DNA of 45,237 bases from an uncultured Bacteroidota bacterium (GTDB lineage: Bacteria; Bacteroidota; Bacteroidia; Bacteroidales; P3), in assembly GCA_902774845.1 (NCBI GenBank), contig CACYJU010000017.1, forward strand, positions 1 through 45,237. The letters run 5' to 3'. Made by a program: the position numbers and the translations under genes. This document shows positions 26,505 through 34,441 of this stretch, in pieces (positions within the stretch are counted from its first letter, which is position 1; every line of letters begins with the position of its first letter). The notes under the pieces were generated by a model, which did not search any database, was not told where the DNA came from, and saw only the letters and a list, made by a program, of their open reading frames with translations.

Positions 26505-27923
26505 TCATTCTTCTGGTGCAAACATAGGGTCCCAGGCAGGAAGCATGATTGGCTTCTGGTTAAGCTCGGCTTTCAGGTTGGATGGAATGTATTTGTCCTC
26601 CACGACAACTCGGAACATATACTCGTTGAACCACTCGTTGGTCATTATCAGGAATCCGTCGTGGCCGTATTTGCTACCCCATGAATTCTCAACCATCCAC
26701 TTCAAAGGTTTCCCATCTTTGTCCAGGTCTACTGCGCAGAGCGTCATGGCGTGGCTACTGCCACTGGCAAAGGTGCGAACCCTCTGTTCTTTGTTCATGC
26801 CGAAGGTGGTGCCCATAAGTGAGGCGTAGTCGAAGTTGTTCACATCCATGAATCCCTTGTCCCGGTCGAGGAACTTGCCTACATCGCAACTGAAATACAT
26901 CATCGTGCTGTCTTTGATCGAAGCTATGCATATGGGGGCTATCTCCTCCATTGGCAGATTGAGGTAGCGCCAGTTCTGGCCGTCATACACGTGACGGTCA
27001 TATTCGATTTCGTACACTTTGTGGTACTCGCGCGTTGGATCGTTCATGATCATGTAGTAGGTCGAGAAATCCTGCTTTGCGAATTTCTCGTAGAAGGACA
27101 TTGGGGTATACTCAGCTGTCTCTACGATGTTGCCCTTGGCGTCTCTCTGAGTCCATGTGAATGTTGCGGGAGGTTCTCCAAAAGAAAGCGTCAGCATCCT
27201 GTAGATAGTGGTCAGCATCTCAGTCTTCTTCTCTTGCAGCTTCTGTGGTGTACATCCTTTGCTGGCTGCCATCTCGCGCAGCTGCAGCCCATCCTCTCTC
27301 AACTTCAGTTGTATCAAGTTGCTGATCGACGAGGTGTTGTTGGTGTTGTAGGTCTCTGGCATAACATCAGATGGCACCAGACCGTACTTGTCGATCAGGT
27401 TGGCTACACCGGTGAACTGGCCGCCATCTGACAATGGGTTCTTAAAGAGCCATTCCACTTCCTTGTCGTCGAATGGTTTCTTATAGGTGTCAATGACTGC
27501 CTGTAGGAACAGGTTGGACTTCTCCAATTGGTCGTAAAAGAAGGTGTAGGCTTGCGAGAACTGAAAATCAGCGGGCAGGTTGTGCTTGCGTATGGCTTTA
27601 TTGCGAAGCACGTTCATGCCAGTAAACATCCAGCAACGGCCTGATGACTTTTGGTCTGTGATGGCCTTGCTCTCAACTTTGTTTGAGAAATGGGCATCGA
27701 ACTTGGTGCTGTTGTCGTAATTCAGCGCCAGTTTGTTTGGACTGTTGGTCACCATGATGTTTCGCAGGGCTTTGTCGGAGGCGTTGCCGCCATACGACTT
27801 TTTCATCTGCTGCATCATCTCTGTTGTGATGCCCCCGGTCACGACTGGTGAACCTTTCTTTTGGGCATAAGCCGGCACTACTCCAAGCAGCACCGCCAAG
27901 CCCAGAACTATTGCTTTGTTCAT
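26505..27923 (-). CDS. Second secreted C1B cysteine aminopeptidase (PepC-like)
   Basis: 472 residues with a signal peptide ending in AYAQ. Catalytic motifs: Gln91 and Cys97 in TDQKSSGRCWMFTG, His in SSHAMTLCAVD, Asn in VENSWGSKYG. It matches the bleomycin hydrolase/PepC architecture at full length better than its neighbour and ends in a loose acidic tail. It starts 1 bp after the stop of an upstream lipoprotein gene, implying translational coupling. With its neighbour it forms a secreted peptidase pair that could feed peptides to the cell. Confidence 0.92.
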   Translation of the reverse strand: MNKAIVLGLAVLLGVVPAYAQKKGSPVVTGGITTEMMQQMKKSYGGNASDKALRNIMVTNSPNKLALNYDNSTKFDAHFSNKVESKAITDQKSSGRCWMFTGMNVLRNKAIRKHNLPADFQFSQAYTFFYDQLEKSNLFLQAVIDTYKKPFDDKEVEWLFKNPLSDGGQFTGVANLIDKYGLVPSDVMPETYNTNNTSSISNLIQLKLREDGLQLREMAASKGCTPQKLQEKKTEMLTTIYRMLTLSFGEPPATFTWTQRDAKGNIVETAEYTPMSFYEKFAKQDFSTYYMIMNDPTREYHKVYEIEYDRHVYDGQNWRYLNLPMEEIAPICIASIKDSTMMYFSCDVGKFLDRDKGFMDVNNFDYASLMGTTFGMNKEQRVRTFASGSSHAMTLCAVDLDKDGKPLKWMVENSWGSKYGHDGFLIMTNEWFNEYMFRVVVEDKYIPSNLKAELNQKPIMLPAWDPMFAPEE

Positions 27924-27924
27924 A

Positions 27925-28437
27925 TTAGTTGTTTGCTTTGAGTTTTAAAGCCTTCACGGCTGCGGGGTCCAACACACACACCTTGAACTGCATGTTGCCG
28001 TATTTGGCTATGCTGGAGGCATTGTCAAAGTCCGAGGCTTCGAACTTGAAGGTTATGATGCCTTGCTCCACGTCATAGGTAAAGGTGTCGGAATAATACA
28101 GTATGTTGCCGTTTTCTTCATACGAACAGTAAATCTCATAAGGCATAGGGTTGTCTCTTCCGTCAGCATCAACGAAATATGCAATCACGCAGCCGTTCTC
28201 AATCACCGAAGCATTGATGTCCACATCTTCGTATGCTGCATACATGTAGTCCAGATCGTTGTTGCTTACCCATTTGTCTGGTGTGACGGTGTAATAATGG
28301 GTTTTCATTTGAACACCGCCTTGGTTGATGATTGTCGTTGTTGAAGGCTGTGAAGGGGTTATGGGTTCTTCTTTGCGGCAGCTTGAGACGGTGCACAGAA
28401 AACCTATAAGGAAAAGTGAAATTAGAATTTGTTTCAT
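27925..28437 (-). CDS. Lipoprotein of unknown function, paralogue of the next gene
   Basis: 170 residues with a lipoprotein signal (CTVSSC, lipidated Cys about 20) and a Pro/Thr-rich spacer. The globular part shares HYYTVTPDKWVSNNDLDYMYAAYE, ENGCVIAYFVDADGRDNP, YYSDTFTYDVEQGIITFKFE and FKVCVLD features with the protein at 28486-28908. The family is not one I can name; it looks like a small beta-sandwich. Its stop is 1 bp from the PepC-like start, so both proteins are probably made together and may act in the same envelope compartment. Confidence 0.75.
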   Translation of the reverse strand: MKQILISLFLIGFLCTVSSCRKEEPITPSQPSTTTIINQGGVQMKTHYYTVTPDKWVSNNDLDYMYAAYEDVDINASVIENGCVIAYFVDADGRDNPMPYEIYCSYEENGNILYYSDTFTYDVEQGIITFKFEASDFDNASSIAKYGNMQFKVCVLDPAAVKALKLKANN

Positions 28438-28485
28438 GGTGGGTTATCTATTTTGTTGTATAAGCGTTAATGACAATAGTATGTA

Positions 28486-28908
28486 TCAGTTTTCGAATAC
28501 GCAGACTTTGAACACCACATTTCCCAAAGTGCTGACGCTTTGGTTGGTGCTGAAGTCCGAAGATTGAAACTTGAAGGTGATGACTCCCGGCTCGACATCG
28601 TAAGAGAAATTGTCGGAATAGTAGTTTGTTGTGCCGTTGTTATCCCAAGAGCGGAATATCTCGCAAGGTAGAGGATTGTCGCGTCCATCGGCATCTACCA
28701 GATAGACCGAAACACATCCATTTTCCATTACGCGCTTGGTAATGTCAATATTTTCATATGCTGCATAATAGTAGTCCAGATTGTTGGATGTAAGCCATTT
28801 ATTCTGCTCCACGGTGTAGTAGCTGACGCTCATGTGGACATCCTTTTTGCACCCGGAGACCGCAAACATGACTATCGCCATGCAAATTGTGAAAAGTATC
28901 TTCTTCAT
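28486..28908 (-). CDS. Small lipoprotein, paralogue of 27925-28437
   Basis: 140 residues. Lipobox AVSGC gives a lipidated Cys at about 20. The mature part is closely related to its neighbour (SYYTVEQNKW, NNLDYYYAAYENIDI, NGCVSVYLVDADGRDNPLPC, YYSDNFSYDVEPGVITFKFQ) but lacks the Pro/Thr spacer and C-terminal extension. It is evidently a tandem duplicate. A promoter box lies directly upstream, so it may start the operon of two lipoproteins and two C1B peptidases. No function can be assigned. Confidence 0.75.
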   Translation of the reverse strand: MKKILFTICMAIVMFAVSGCKKDVHMSVSYYTVEQNKWLTSNNLDYYYAAYENIDITKRVMENGCVSVYLVDADGRDNPLPCEIFRSWDNNGTTNYYSDNFSYDVEPGVITFKFQSSDFSTNQSVSTLGNVVFKVCVFEN

Positions 28909-28948
28909 AGTGGTGATTTTTTGTTTTTTTGATTCGATTTATATTTTA

Positions 28949-28977
28949 CAAAAGTACGAAATTATTTTTGATTTCCA
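28949..28977 (-). promoter_or_regulatory. Promoter of the lipoprotein/peptidase operon
   Basis: Minus strand TTG, a 19-bp spacer and TACTTTTG (28956-28949). It overlaps the last codons of the upstream GH2 gene; the leader would be about 34 nt. Confidence 0.6.
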
Positions 28978-30992
28978 ATTTTAAGGTCGTTGAGGCATTT
29001 CAATTTCACTTTTATATTCCTCAAATCAGTCTTTTTGTCCAAAGGTATAAAGCGTGTTGTGACACTTTCTCCTGCATTTAAGTCGAAATAGTTTCTCTCA
29101 AAATGACCGTCTATATGAGGTTCTGTCTGTAGCATAACGTCTCGCATATATTGTTTGCTGCTCAACGTCACCGTAAGGTGTCCGTCCTGTATGCTCTGTA
29201 TCAATTGATAGTCAGGTTTTGCCAGTTTTAAGTCCTTTGGGTAAATGGAATAGTAGTCGTTCCAATAGTTTAAGTCCACTGAATCGGAGAAAAGATCTTT
29301 CGCCCTGTAGTGCAGAGCTTTCCAGTTCCCGTAGAAGTCGATACTGCTCCACGAGGCTACAGGCCAACTGTCGTTCAATTGCCAATAGAGCGTCCCCATG
29401 CAGTGTGGCTGTGCTATCAGATGTTGCAGGATCCCATATCCAGTTCCCCAAGCCTGCAGTAGTTGCGACACATAGCAATAGTCCTCAAGCGTGAGAGCGT
29501 GACTGTCTACTCCGTAGTACTTCATCATCGCTTTATCTATTATCTCGCGTCCGCGTCCATGTTTTTGGTGGCTGCGTAGGGTAGGGGAGTCTATATTCCT
29601 TTCGCTTTCTATGCAGAACCTGCAAATGGTGCTCCACTCGGGATAACTCTGAAATCCGTATTCGCTCATGAAGCGACCTGTCTTTTCTTTGTACATCTCA
29701 AAGGGCTCTTCTCCCCACCATACTCCCCAGTAGTGCGAATCGCCGTGGGTGATGCACTCTGGATGACCCCAACCGTAGAGTGGCGACGTGGCAATATACG
29801 GCCTATGCATTGGGTCGCAATCCCTCACTGCCTGCGCTAGTATGCCGTTTCTACCAAAGATGGTGTCTATTCCGTGCTGCAGGCGTGTCCGCTGTTCTGG
29901 CGTCCAATTGTACACTCCTTGCCACCCCCAGTCTTCCCAGCCGTTCTTAACTTCGTTGTTTCCACACCATACAACCACACACGGATGTTTGGCAATCCTT
30001 GCCACATTCTGCCGAGCCTCCTCCCTTATGCTCTCCAGCGTTTCGGGAGTGTCGGGATAAAGCATCGTCGAGAAGTTGAAGTCCATCCACACCATAAGAC
30101 CCAGCGAGTCGCACAGGTCGAAGAAGTAGTCATGTTCATATATTCCGCCTCCCCAAACTCTTATCATGTTGAAGTTCGCCTCTTTAGCAGAGCACAGCAG
30201 GTATCGATATCGACCCTTAGTCGTGCTGTCTAAAATTGGAAACGTGTGTGCCGGAATCCAGTTGGCTCCCTTGATGAAAAATGGCTTCCCGTCTCTGTAG
30301 AAAGTGAACGACTGCCCAATAGAGTCTTCCTCCTGCCGCAATTCGACATTCCAGTCCTTCGGACCGGTCGGACTAGTCTGACAAGTCTGTCGCTGCCCAC
30401 AAACATACACCCTCTTCCATATCCCGCAAGTTAACAGTTTCGGCCCCCAGTCCCAGCCTTGCTGGTAGGGCGCTATGCGTGTGAACGCCCTGCGGTCTGG
30501 CAGCATGATACCGTATTCTTGCTCCAGCACTGAGTCGTACAGTGGGTAGAACTGCACCATTATGTCGTTGCAGAATTCTGGCAGCGCATACTCGTAGCGT
30601 ACAAACATATTGTCCGTTCCGTGCGACTCCACTAGTTTCGCATCATGTATGTTGTCATAGAAAACCACGTCGGCTCTGCCTGCCAATCCTTCAAACACAA
30701 TCCAGAGTGTGTCGCCTTTTGGCAGCTCGCTCCTGTCTATGTGACAAGTGTATGTCCACTTGCATCCCGACACCCACTGCACTGAGTCTTCATAAGTCCC
30801 CATATACGGGTCTTCAATCAGGCCGTTCGCTATCAGGTCTGTATGTATAAAACCCGGCACAGACGCTGCATACTCCACACCGCCGTAGTCAAATCGCCAG
30901 TTCGTAAGCTCAACACAATCCGACGCTTGTTGTTTTTGTTTGCATCCAACGACTGTGAGAGTCAACAGTAGCGGTATAAGGAATTTCTTCAT
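28962..30992 (-). CDS. GH2 beta-mannosidase-like lipoprotein lacking the second domain
   Basis: 676 residues with lipobox VVGC (Cys17). The N-terminal sugar-binding domain runs to about 198 ([36 protein letters not shown]). The TIM barrel (about 215-565) has acid/base Glu347 in CGNNEVKN and nucleophile Glu444 in [11 protein letters not shown], so it should cleave beta-mannosides. Family members are usually about 830-870 residues, with an immunoglobulin-like domain of about 100 residues between these two. Here IWKRVYV passes directly into [14 protein letters not shown], the barrel's start, through a 9-bp-repeat linker ([12 protein letters not shown]). The far C-terminal domain also seems missing. 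Activity is uncertain. It is the only carbohydrate gene in its neighbourhood. Confidence 0.88.
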   Translation of the reverse strand: MKKFLIPLLLTLTVVGCKQKQQASDCVELTNWRFDYGGVEYAASVPGFIHTDLIANGLIEDPYMGTYEDSVQWVSGCKWTYTCHIDRSELPKGDTLWIVFEGLAGRADVVFYDNIHDAKLVESHGTDNMFVRYEYALPEFCNDIMVQFYPLYDSVLEQEYGIMLPDRRAFTRIAPYQQGWDWGPKLLTCGIWKRVYVCGQRQTCQTSPTGPKDWNVELRQEEDSIGQSFTFYRDGKPFFIKGANWIPAHTFPILDSTTKGRYRYLLCSAKEANFNMIRVWGGGIYEHDYFFDLCDSLGLMVWMDFNFSTMLYPDTPETLESIREEARQNVARIAKHPCVVVWCGNNEVKNGWEDWGWQGVYNWTPEQRTRLQHGIDTIFGRNGILAQAVRDCDPMHRPYIATSPLYGWGHPECITHGDSHYWGVWWGEEPFEMYKEKTGRFMSEYGFQSYPEWSTICRFCIESERNIDSPTLRSHQKHGRGREIIDKAMMKYYGVDSHALTLEDYCYVSQLLQAWGTGYGILQHLIAQPHCMGTLYWQLNDSWPVASWSSIDFYGNWKALHYRAKDLFSDSVDLNYWNDYYSIYPKDLKLAKPDYQLIQSIQDGHLTVTLSSKQYMRDVMLQTEPHIDGHFERNYFDLNAGESVTTRFIPLDKKTDLRNIKVKLKCLNDLKIGNQK
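30356..30391 (-). repeat. Four-unit 9-bp array (GTCNGAC family) at the GH2 domain junction
   Basis: Plus-strand units ccttcggac, cggtcggac, tagtctgac, aagtctgtc. They encode triplets [12 protein letters not shown] at residues 201-212, exactly between the sugar-binding domain and the catalytic barrel. Confidence 0.75.
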
Positions 30993-31044
30993 TGACTAAG
31001 GATTTTGTGTATGGGTCTGCTTATTCAGACATTTATGCAATCAT

Positions 31045-31668
31045 TTATCTCCAGGGCAGATATATAACCTTCTTCGTCTCAAACCATTCGCCCTCGAACC
31101 AGTCCGAGATCTCCCAGGTCTGCACCTTTTTCTTGAAGGGTGCCAGCTCCTCTGTTAGGTCGCCGCCTTTCAGGTACAGTATTCCGTTCCTCAGTTTGTG
31201 GTAGTGTGTCGGTGATATCTTACCGTGCACCCAGCCTGTGAATTCGCTCAGCGTAGTCACCGCTCTAGATACAACAAAGTCGTATTCGCCCCGTATCTGC
31301 TCTGCTCGTATCTGTTCTGCTCGACAGTTCTGCAGGTCGAGCTTCTCTATAACGTCTTGCACCACCTTTATCTTCTTGCCGATAGAGTCTACTAGATGGA
31401 ACTGTGCTTCGGGGAACATTATCGCTAATGGTACCCCAGGAAAACCTCCTCCAGTTCCAACATCCAGAATCTCGCACATGGACTTGAACGGTTGCACTTT
31501 TGCTATGGCCAACGAGTGTAGGACATGGTGCTCGTAGAAATTCTCCATGTCCTTCCTCGATATGAGGTTTATCTTTGAGTTCCAGTCCTCGTACAGCGGA
31601 CCCATGGCCTCAAACTGCTCACGTTGACGTTTCGTCAGTTCTGGAAAATATTTTACGATTAAATCCAC
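31045..31668 (-). CDS. rsmG: 16S rRNA (guanine-N7) methyltransferase RsmG
   Basis: 207 residues, the normal length. SAM-binding motif ILDVGTGGGFPGVPLAI, preceded by WNSKINLISRKDMENFYEHH and followed by FVVSRAVTTL. It methylates G527 of 16S rRNA in the decoding region. A 15-bp in-frame near-duplication encodes AEQIR AEQIR at about 116-125; some relatives may have a similar motif, so it need not be recent. It lies 52 bp upstream of the GH2 gene on the same strand. An 8-bp repeat hairpin separates it from the next upstream gene. Confidence 0.95.
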   Translation of the reverse strand: MDLIVKYFPELTKRQREQFEAMGPLYEDWNSKINLISRKDMENFYEHHVLHSLAIAKVQPFKSMCEILDVGTGGGFPGVPLAIMFPEAQFHLVDSIGKKIKVVQDVIEKLDLQNCRAEQIRAEQIRGEYDFVVSRAVTTLSEFTGWVHGKISPTHYHKLRNGILYLKGGDLTEELAPFKKKVQTWEISDWFEGEWFETKKVIYLPWR

Positions 31669-31674
31669 TATAAC

Positions 31675-31723
31675 GAATGCTTGATTGTTTGAATGTGCCC
31701 GCTATTTACACATTCAAGCGTTA
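31675..31723. repeat. 8-bp repeats in head-to-head orientation forming a hairpin
   Basis: Plus-oriented units gaatgctt, gattgttt, gaatgtgc are followed by reversed acacattc, aagcgtta. TTGAATGTG (31689-31697) and CACATTCAA (31709-31717) form a perfect 9-bp stem with an 11-base loop. Same family as the arrays at 14473 and 44771. Confidence 0.7.
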
Positions 31724-31736
31724 ACATAATATTCCC

Positions 31737-32132
31737 TTATTCTCCGCTCTTGGTTATCTTGTACATCAATTGTAAATCCTGATAGTCATATAGCTTCAAA
31801 TAATATATTCCTAGAGGGAAAGGTTCCATGTCGAGGTGATACTCTACGGTATTCCAAGTGCCCCGTGCAATCGGTTTCTCGTCGCGATTACGTAGTTCGT
31901 AGTATATTACGTCGGCACTCTGTTCTCGGCGTAGCCTTATGTAATCTTTCTTTGAATTAGGGCGTATGACGATATGTTCGTTTAATGACGGCATGTCTCG
32001 TACCATCACTTGTTCCACAGCGTAGGTCACCGTGTTCTTCTTGGTTCCTTCTTCTGTCTTATTCTGAGCCGAGGCACATCCTGTGACCATTATGGCACAG
32101 ATGACTGCAACAAAAAGGGATATCCGTTTCAT
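31737..32132 (-). CDS. Small lipoprotein of unknown function
   Basis: 131 residues. Lipobox MVTGC gives a lipidated Cys near 19. The rest is a compact region with alternating strands (IVIRPNSKKDYIRLRRE, VIYYELRNRD, PIARGTWNTVEYHLDM, GIYYLKLYDYQ) that resembles a single Ig-like or Por-secretion-C-type beta sandwich, but I do not recognise the family. Upstream there are two overlapping -7-like boxes and the rpoD terminator, so it is probably transcribed alone. Confidence 0.7.
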   Translation of the reverse strand: MKRISLFVAVICAIMVTGCASAQNKTEEGTKKNTVTYAVEQVMVRDMPSLNEHIVIRPNSKKDYIRLRREQSADVIYYELRNRDEKPIARGTWNTVEYHLDMEPFPLGIYYLKLYDYQDLQLMYKITKSGE

Positions 32133-32192
32133 TTATGTTTTTTTTAGTTTCTCAATCCTTTGATTTTGACTTTTGCTTATTCAATTACGGTG

Positions 32193-32208
32193 CAAATGTA
32201 CAAATTTA
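32193..32208 (-). promoter_or_regulatory. Two adjacent -7-like boxes for the small lipoprotein
   Basis: Minus strand TAAATTTG (32208-32201) followed directly by TACATTTG (32200-32193), both matching TAnnTTTG. The -33 partner is unclear. Confidence 0.45.
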
Positions 32209-32235
32209 GTACAATAAAGTGGGCCTATTCTTGCA

Positions 32236-32273
32236 AAAAAAATAGAAGGTTGACCGACTTGGCCAACCTTCTA
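32236..32273 (-). terminator. Rho-independent terminator after rpoD
   Basis: Stem TAGAAGGTTG / CAACCTTCTA with inner GGCC pairing; on the minus strand it ends in a run of eight T. It starts about 36 bp after the rpoD stop. Confidence 0.85.
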
Positions 32274-32308
32274 TGATTCATTCGGACATTCAAGTGCTCA
32301 AGCACTCT

Positions 32309-33169
32309 CTACAGATAAGACATCAGATGTTTGCTCTTTGAGCTATTCTTAAGTCTCTTCAGACCTTTCTCTTTTATTTGGCGCACACGTTCTCTTGTGA
32401 GGTTGAACTTCATCGCAATCTCGTCCAGGCTGAGTTGGTGTGGTATGCCGATTCCGAAATACATCTTGATTACTTCCCGCTCATATTCTGTAAGTGTGGC
32501 GAGCGAACGCTCTATCTCCAGTGAGAGCGACTCTTTCATCAGCGCATCATCTGTCGGAGGTGTGTCTTCGTTGGGGAGTACGTCCACAAAGTTTGTGTCC
32601 TCGTCAGCCACCAACGGTGCATCGATGGAGATATGACGTCCAGAAATACTCAGTATACTCTTGATCTTCTCTTCTGGCAAATCCACTCTCTCTGCCAACT
32701 CTTCCTCTGATGGTGGACGCTCCAGTTCCTGCTCCAGCTTTGACATCTCTTTCTTCAACTTGTTCAGCGCTCCCAGCTGGTTGGCAGGCAGTCTTACTAT
32801 CCTCGAGTTTTCGGCAATGGCTTGCAGTATCGACTGACGAATCCACCACACGGCATAGGAGATGAATTTAAATCCTCGCGTTTCGTCAAATCTTTTGGCT
32901 GCTTTAATAAGACCCACGTTTCCTTCATTAATCAGGTCAGGAAGACTCAACCCTTGGTTCTGGTACTGTTTGGCCACAGACACCACAAATCTCAGGTTGG
33001 CTCTTGTCAGCTTGTCTAGCGCTGCTTGGTCTCCGTTCTTGATGCGCTGAGCCAGCTGCACCTCTTCCTCGGGCGTAAGCAACTCTTCGCTGCAGATATC
33101 CTGAAGGTATTTGTCCAACGACTTGATGTCGCGGTTTGTAATCGAATGGGTAATTTTTAATTGTCTCAT
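32309..33169 (-). CDS. rpoD: Primary sigma factor (Bacteroidota RpoD/SigA)
   Basis: 286 residues, the typical short Bacteroidota form without region 1.1. Region 1.2 starts [20 protein letters not shown]. Region 2 contains [29 protein letters not shown] and the -10 recognition helix [17 protein letters not shown]. Region 3 and the DVLPNEDTP segment follow. Region 4 ends with the helix-turn-helix [20 protein letters not shown]. This sigma factor reads the TTTG/TAnnTTTG promoters found throughout the window. It is divergent from the methyltransferase gene; I could not pick out its own promoter with confidence. Confidence 0.97.
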   Translation of the reverse strand: MRQLKITHSITNRDIKSLDKYLQDICSEELLTPEEEVQLAQRIKNGDQAALDKLTRANLRFVVSVAKQYQNQGLSLPDLINEGNVGLIKAAKRFDETRGFKFISYAVWWIRQSILQAIAENSRIVRLPANQLGALNKLKKEMSKLEQELERPPSEEELAERVDLPEEKIKSILSISGRHISIDAPLVADEDTNFVDVLPNEDTPPTDDALMKESLSLEIERSLATLTEYEREVIKMYFGIGIPHQLSLDEIAMKFNLTRERVRQIKEKGLKRLKNSSKSKHLMSYL

Positions 33170-33334
33170 CGTGCGGTTTTAATGAACTCTCCAATATATC
33201 TGCTAAAACGTTAAAAAATGAAAAATGTTACATGCGAAGTGTTAAAGTTGTCCTTTTTTGACTAGATAATGCATCGTATAATCAGAGTTTGTATTGTCGG
33301 AAATGAGGTAACTGATGCAATAAAAGCACTTTGA

Positions 33335-34303
33335 ATGCGTTTCATCAATATGATTTTTGCCGAAATGCTGCGGCATATCGACTATGACTCGTTGTGCATT
33401 AGCGATTACAGCCGCAATTATATCAAGCGAATGTTGCCCGTTTTGGACTATTACACGGACATCTATAATAGATGCCTTGATGATATGCTGCATAGGGTGG
33501 GAAAACCGGCTTCTGAGGTGTGTATCGTAGACTATGGGGGTGGTCATGGCTTTTTCAGTATTTTGGCCAAGCAGCGCGGTGTCGGGTCTGTGGTGTACAT
33601 TGATTACAATCCAAAGGCATCGGAAACGGTGTCGGCAGTGGCTAATAAAGTGGGAATCGGACCTGACGTAGTGCTTACGGGCGACAGTGCAACATTGCGC
33701 GGTTGGTGTAAATGTAACGGTGTCAGTCCCGATGCACTTATGGGTATGGATGTAATAGAGCATATTTATAGGCTTGACTCCTTTTTCGCAGATGTTTATG
33801 ACATAAATCCTAAAATTAGAATGTTATTCACCACGGGTTCAACTCCATATAATCCTATAGTAGTCCATCGGCTACATCGTTTTATGAAAATGGACGAATA
33901 TGGAGATGGTGACTTTGTCGGTTTTCGGGAACTTAGGCGTCAATTTATTGCTAATAGATTTCCAGATATGCATGACGGCACTCTGGACCGATGGGCCAAA
34001 TGTACTCGAGGCCTTAAATATGATGATATAGAGGCTGCGGTGTCAAACGGCAGTCCTTTCGACGTTGGCGATGCCTACAACACCTGCGACCCCGTCACTG
34101 GAAGCTGGACAGAGCGTATCTTGCCGATACGTACATATCGTAACTATGCTAAATGTCATGGTGTCTTGGTTAAGGTTGGTAAGGGGTTTTATAATGCACA
34201 TCGTAACGGAATCAAAGGATTGTTGTCACGGAGTCTCAATGCCTTGCTGCATTTGCCTGGCACGTTGTTTATAGCACCGTTTATTATTCTGACCTTCGAA
34301 TAA
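33335..34303 (+). CDS. SAM-dependent methyltransferase of unknown substrate
   Basis: 322 residues. A class-I Rossmann SAM-binding motif VDYGGGHGFFSILA (65-78), an acidic loop VVYIDYNPKA and the post-motif MGMDVIEHIYRLD (Asp-Val-Ile-Glu-His, as in UbiE/Coq5-like enzymes) show a methyltransferase. The C-terminal half (LHRFMKMDEYGDGDF, GLLSRSLNALLHLPG, hydrophobic end) is not familiar and ends in a possible membrane-associated helix. The start is uncertain; ATGs at 33350 and 33365 are alternatives. It stands alone between rpoD (divergent) and ffh, with no related gene nearby. A glycan- or lipid-modifying role is possible but unsupported. Confidence 0.75.
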   Translation: MRFINMIFAEMLRHIDYDSLCISDYSRNYIKRMLPVLDYYTDIYNRCLDDMLHRVGKPASEVCIVDYGGGHGFFSILAKQRGVGSVVYIDYNPKASETVSAVANKVGIGPDVVLTGDSATLRGWCKCNGVSPDALMGMDVIEHIYRLDSFFADVYDINPKIRMLFTTGSTPYNPIVVHRLHRFMKMDEYGDGDFVGFRELRRQFIANRFPDMHDGTLDRWAKCTRGLKYDDIEAAVSNGSPFDVGDAYNTCDPVTGSWTERILPIRTYRNYAKCHGVLVKVGKGFYNAHRNGIKGLLSRSLNALLHLPGTLFIAPFIILTFE

Positions 34304-34362
34304 GAATAGTTGTTTTTCGTTGAAATATATGGCGATATTAGTGGTATTGCCAAAATCTTTCG

Positions 34363-34370
34363 TAATTTTG
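34363..34370 (+). promoter_or_regulatory. -7 box for ffh
   Basis: TAATTTTG matches TAnnTTTG; the leader would be about 65 nt and includes the 7-bp repeats at 34405-34432. The -33 element is not clear. Confidence 0.45.
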
Positions 34371-34404
34371 CACCTTGAAACCGTTCATTGGTTAATCATT
34401 TGTC

Positions 34405-34432
34405 TAATCACTAGTCACTAATTACTAATCAC
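34405..34432 (+). repeat. Four-unit 7-bp array before ffh
   Basis: Units taatcac, tagtcac, taattac, taatcac end 9 bp before the ffh ATG. Same family as the arrays at 38407 and 40409. Confidence 0.75.
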
Positions 34433-34441
34433 AGAATCCCG

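Noticed and set aside
31300..31340. AEQIR duplication in rsmG as a recent repeat insertion
   Set aside because: Total protein length is normal and the flanking motifs keep usual spacing, so it may be an inherited sequence.
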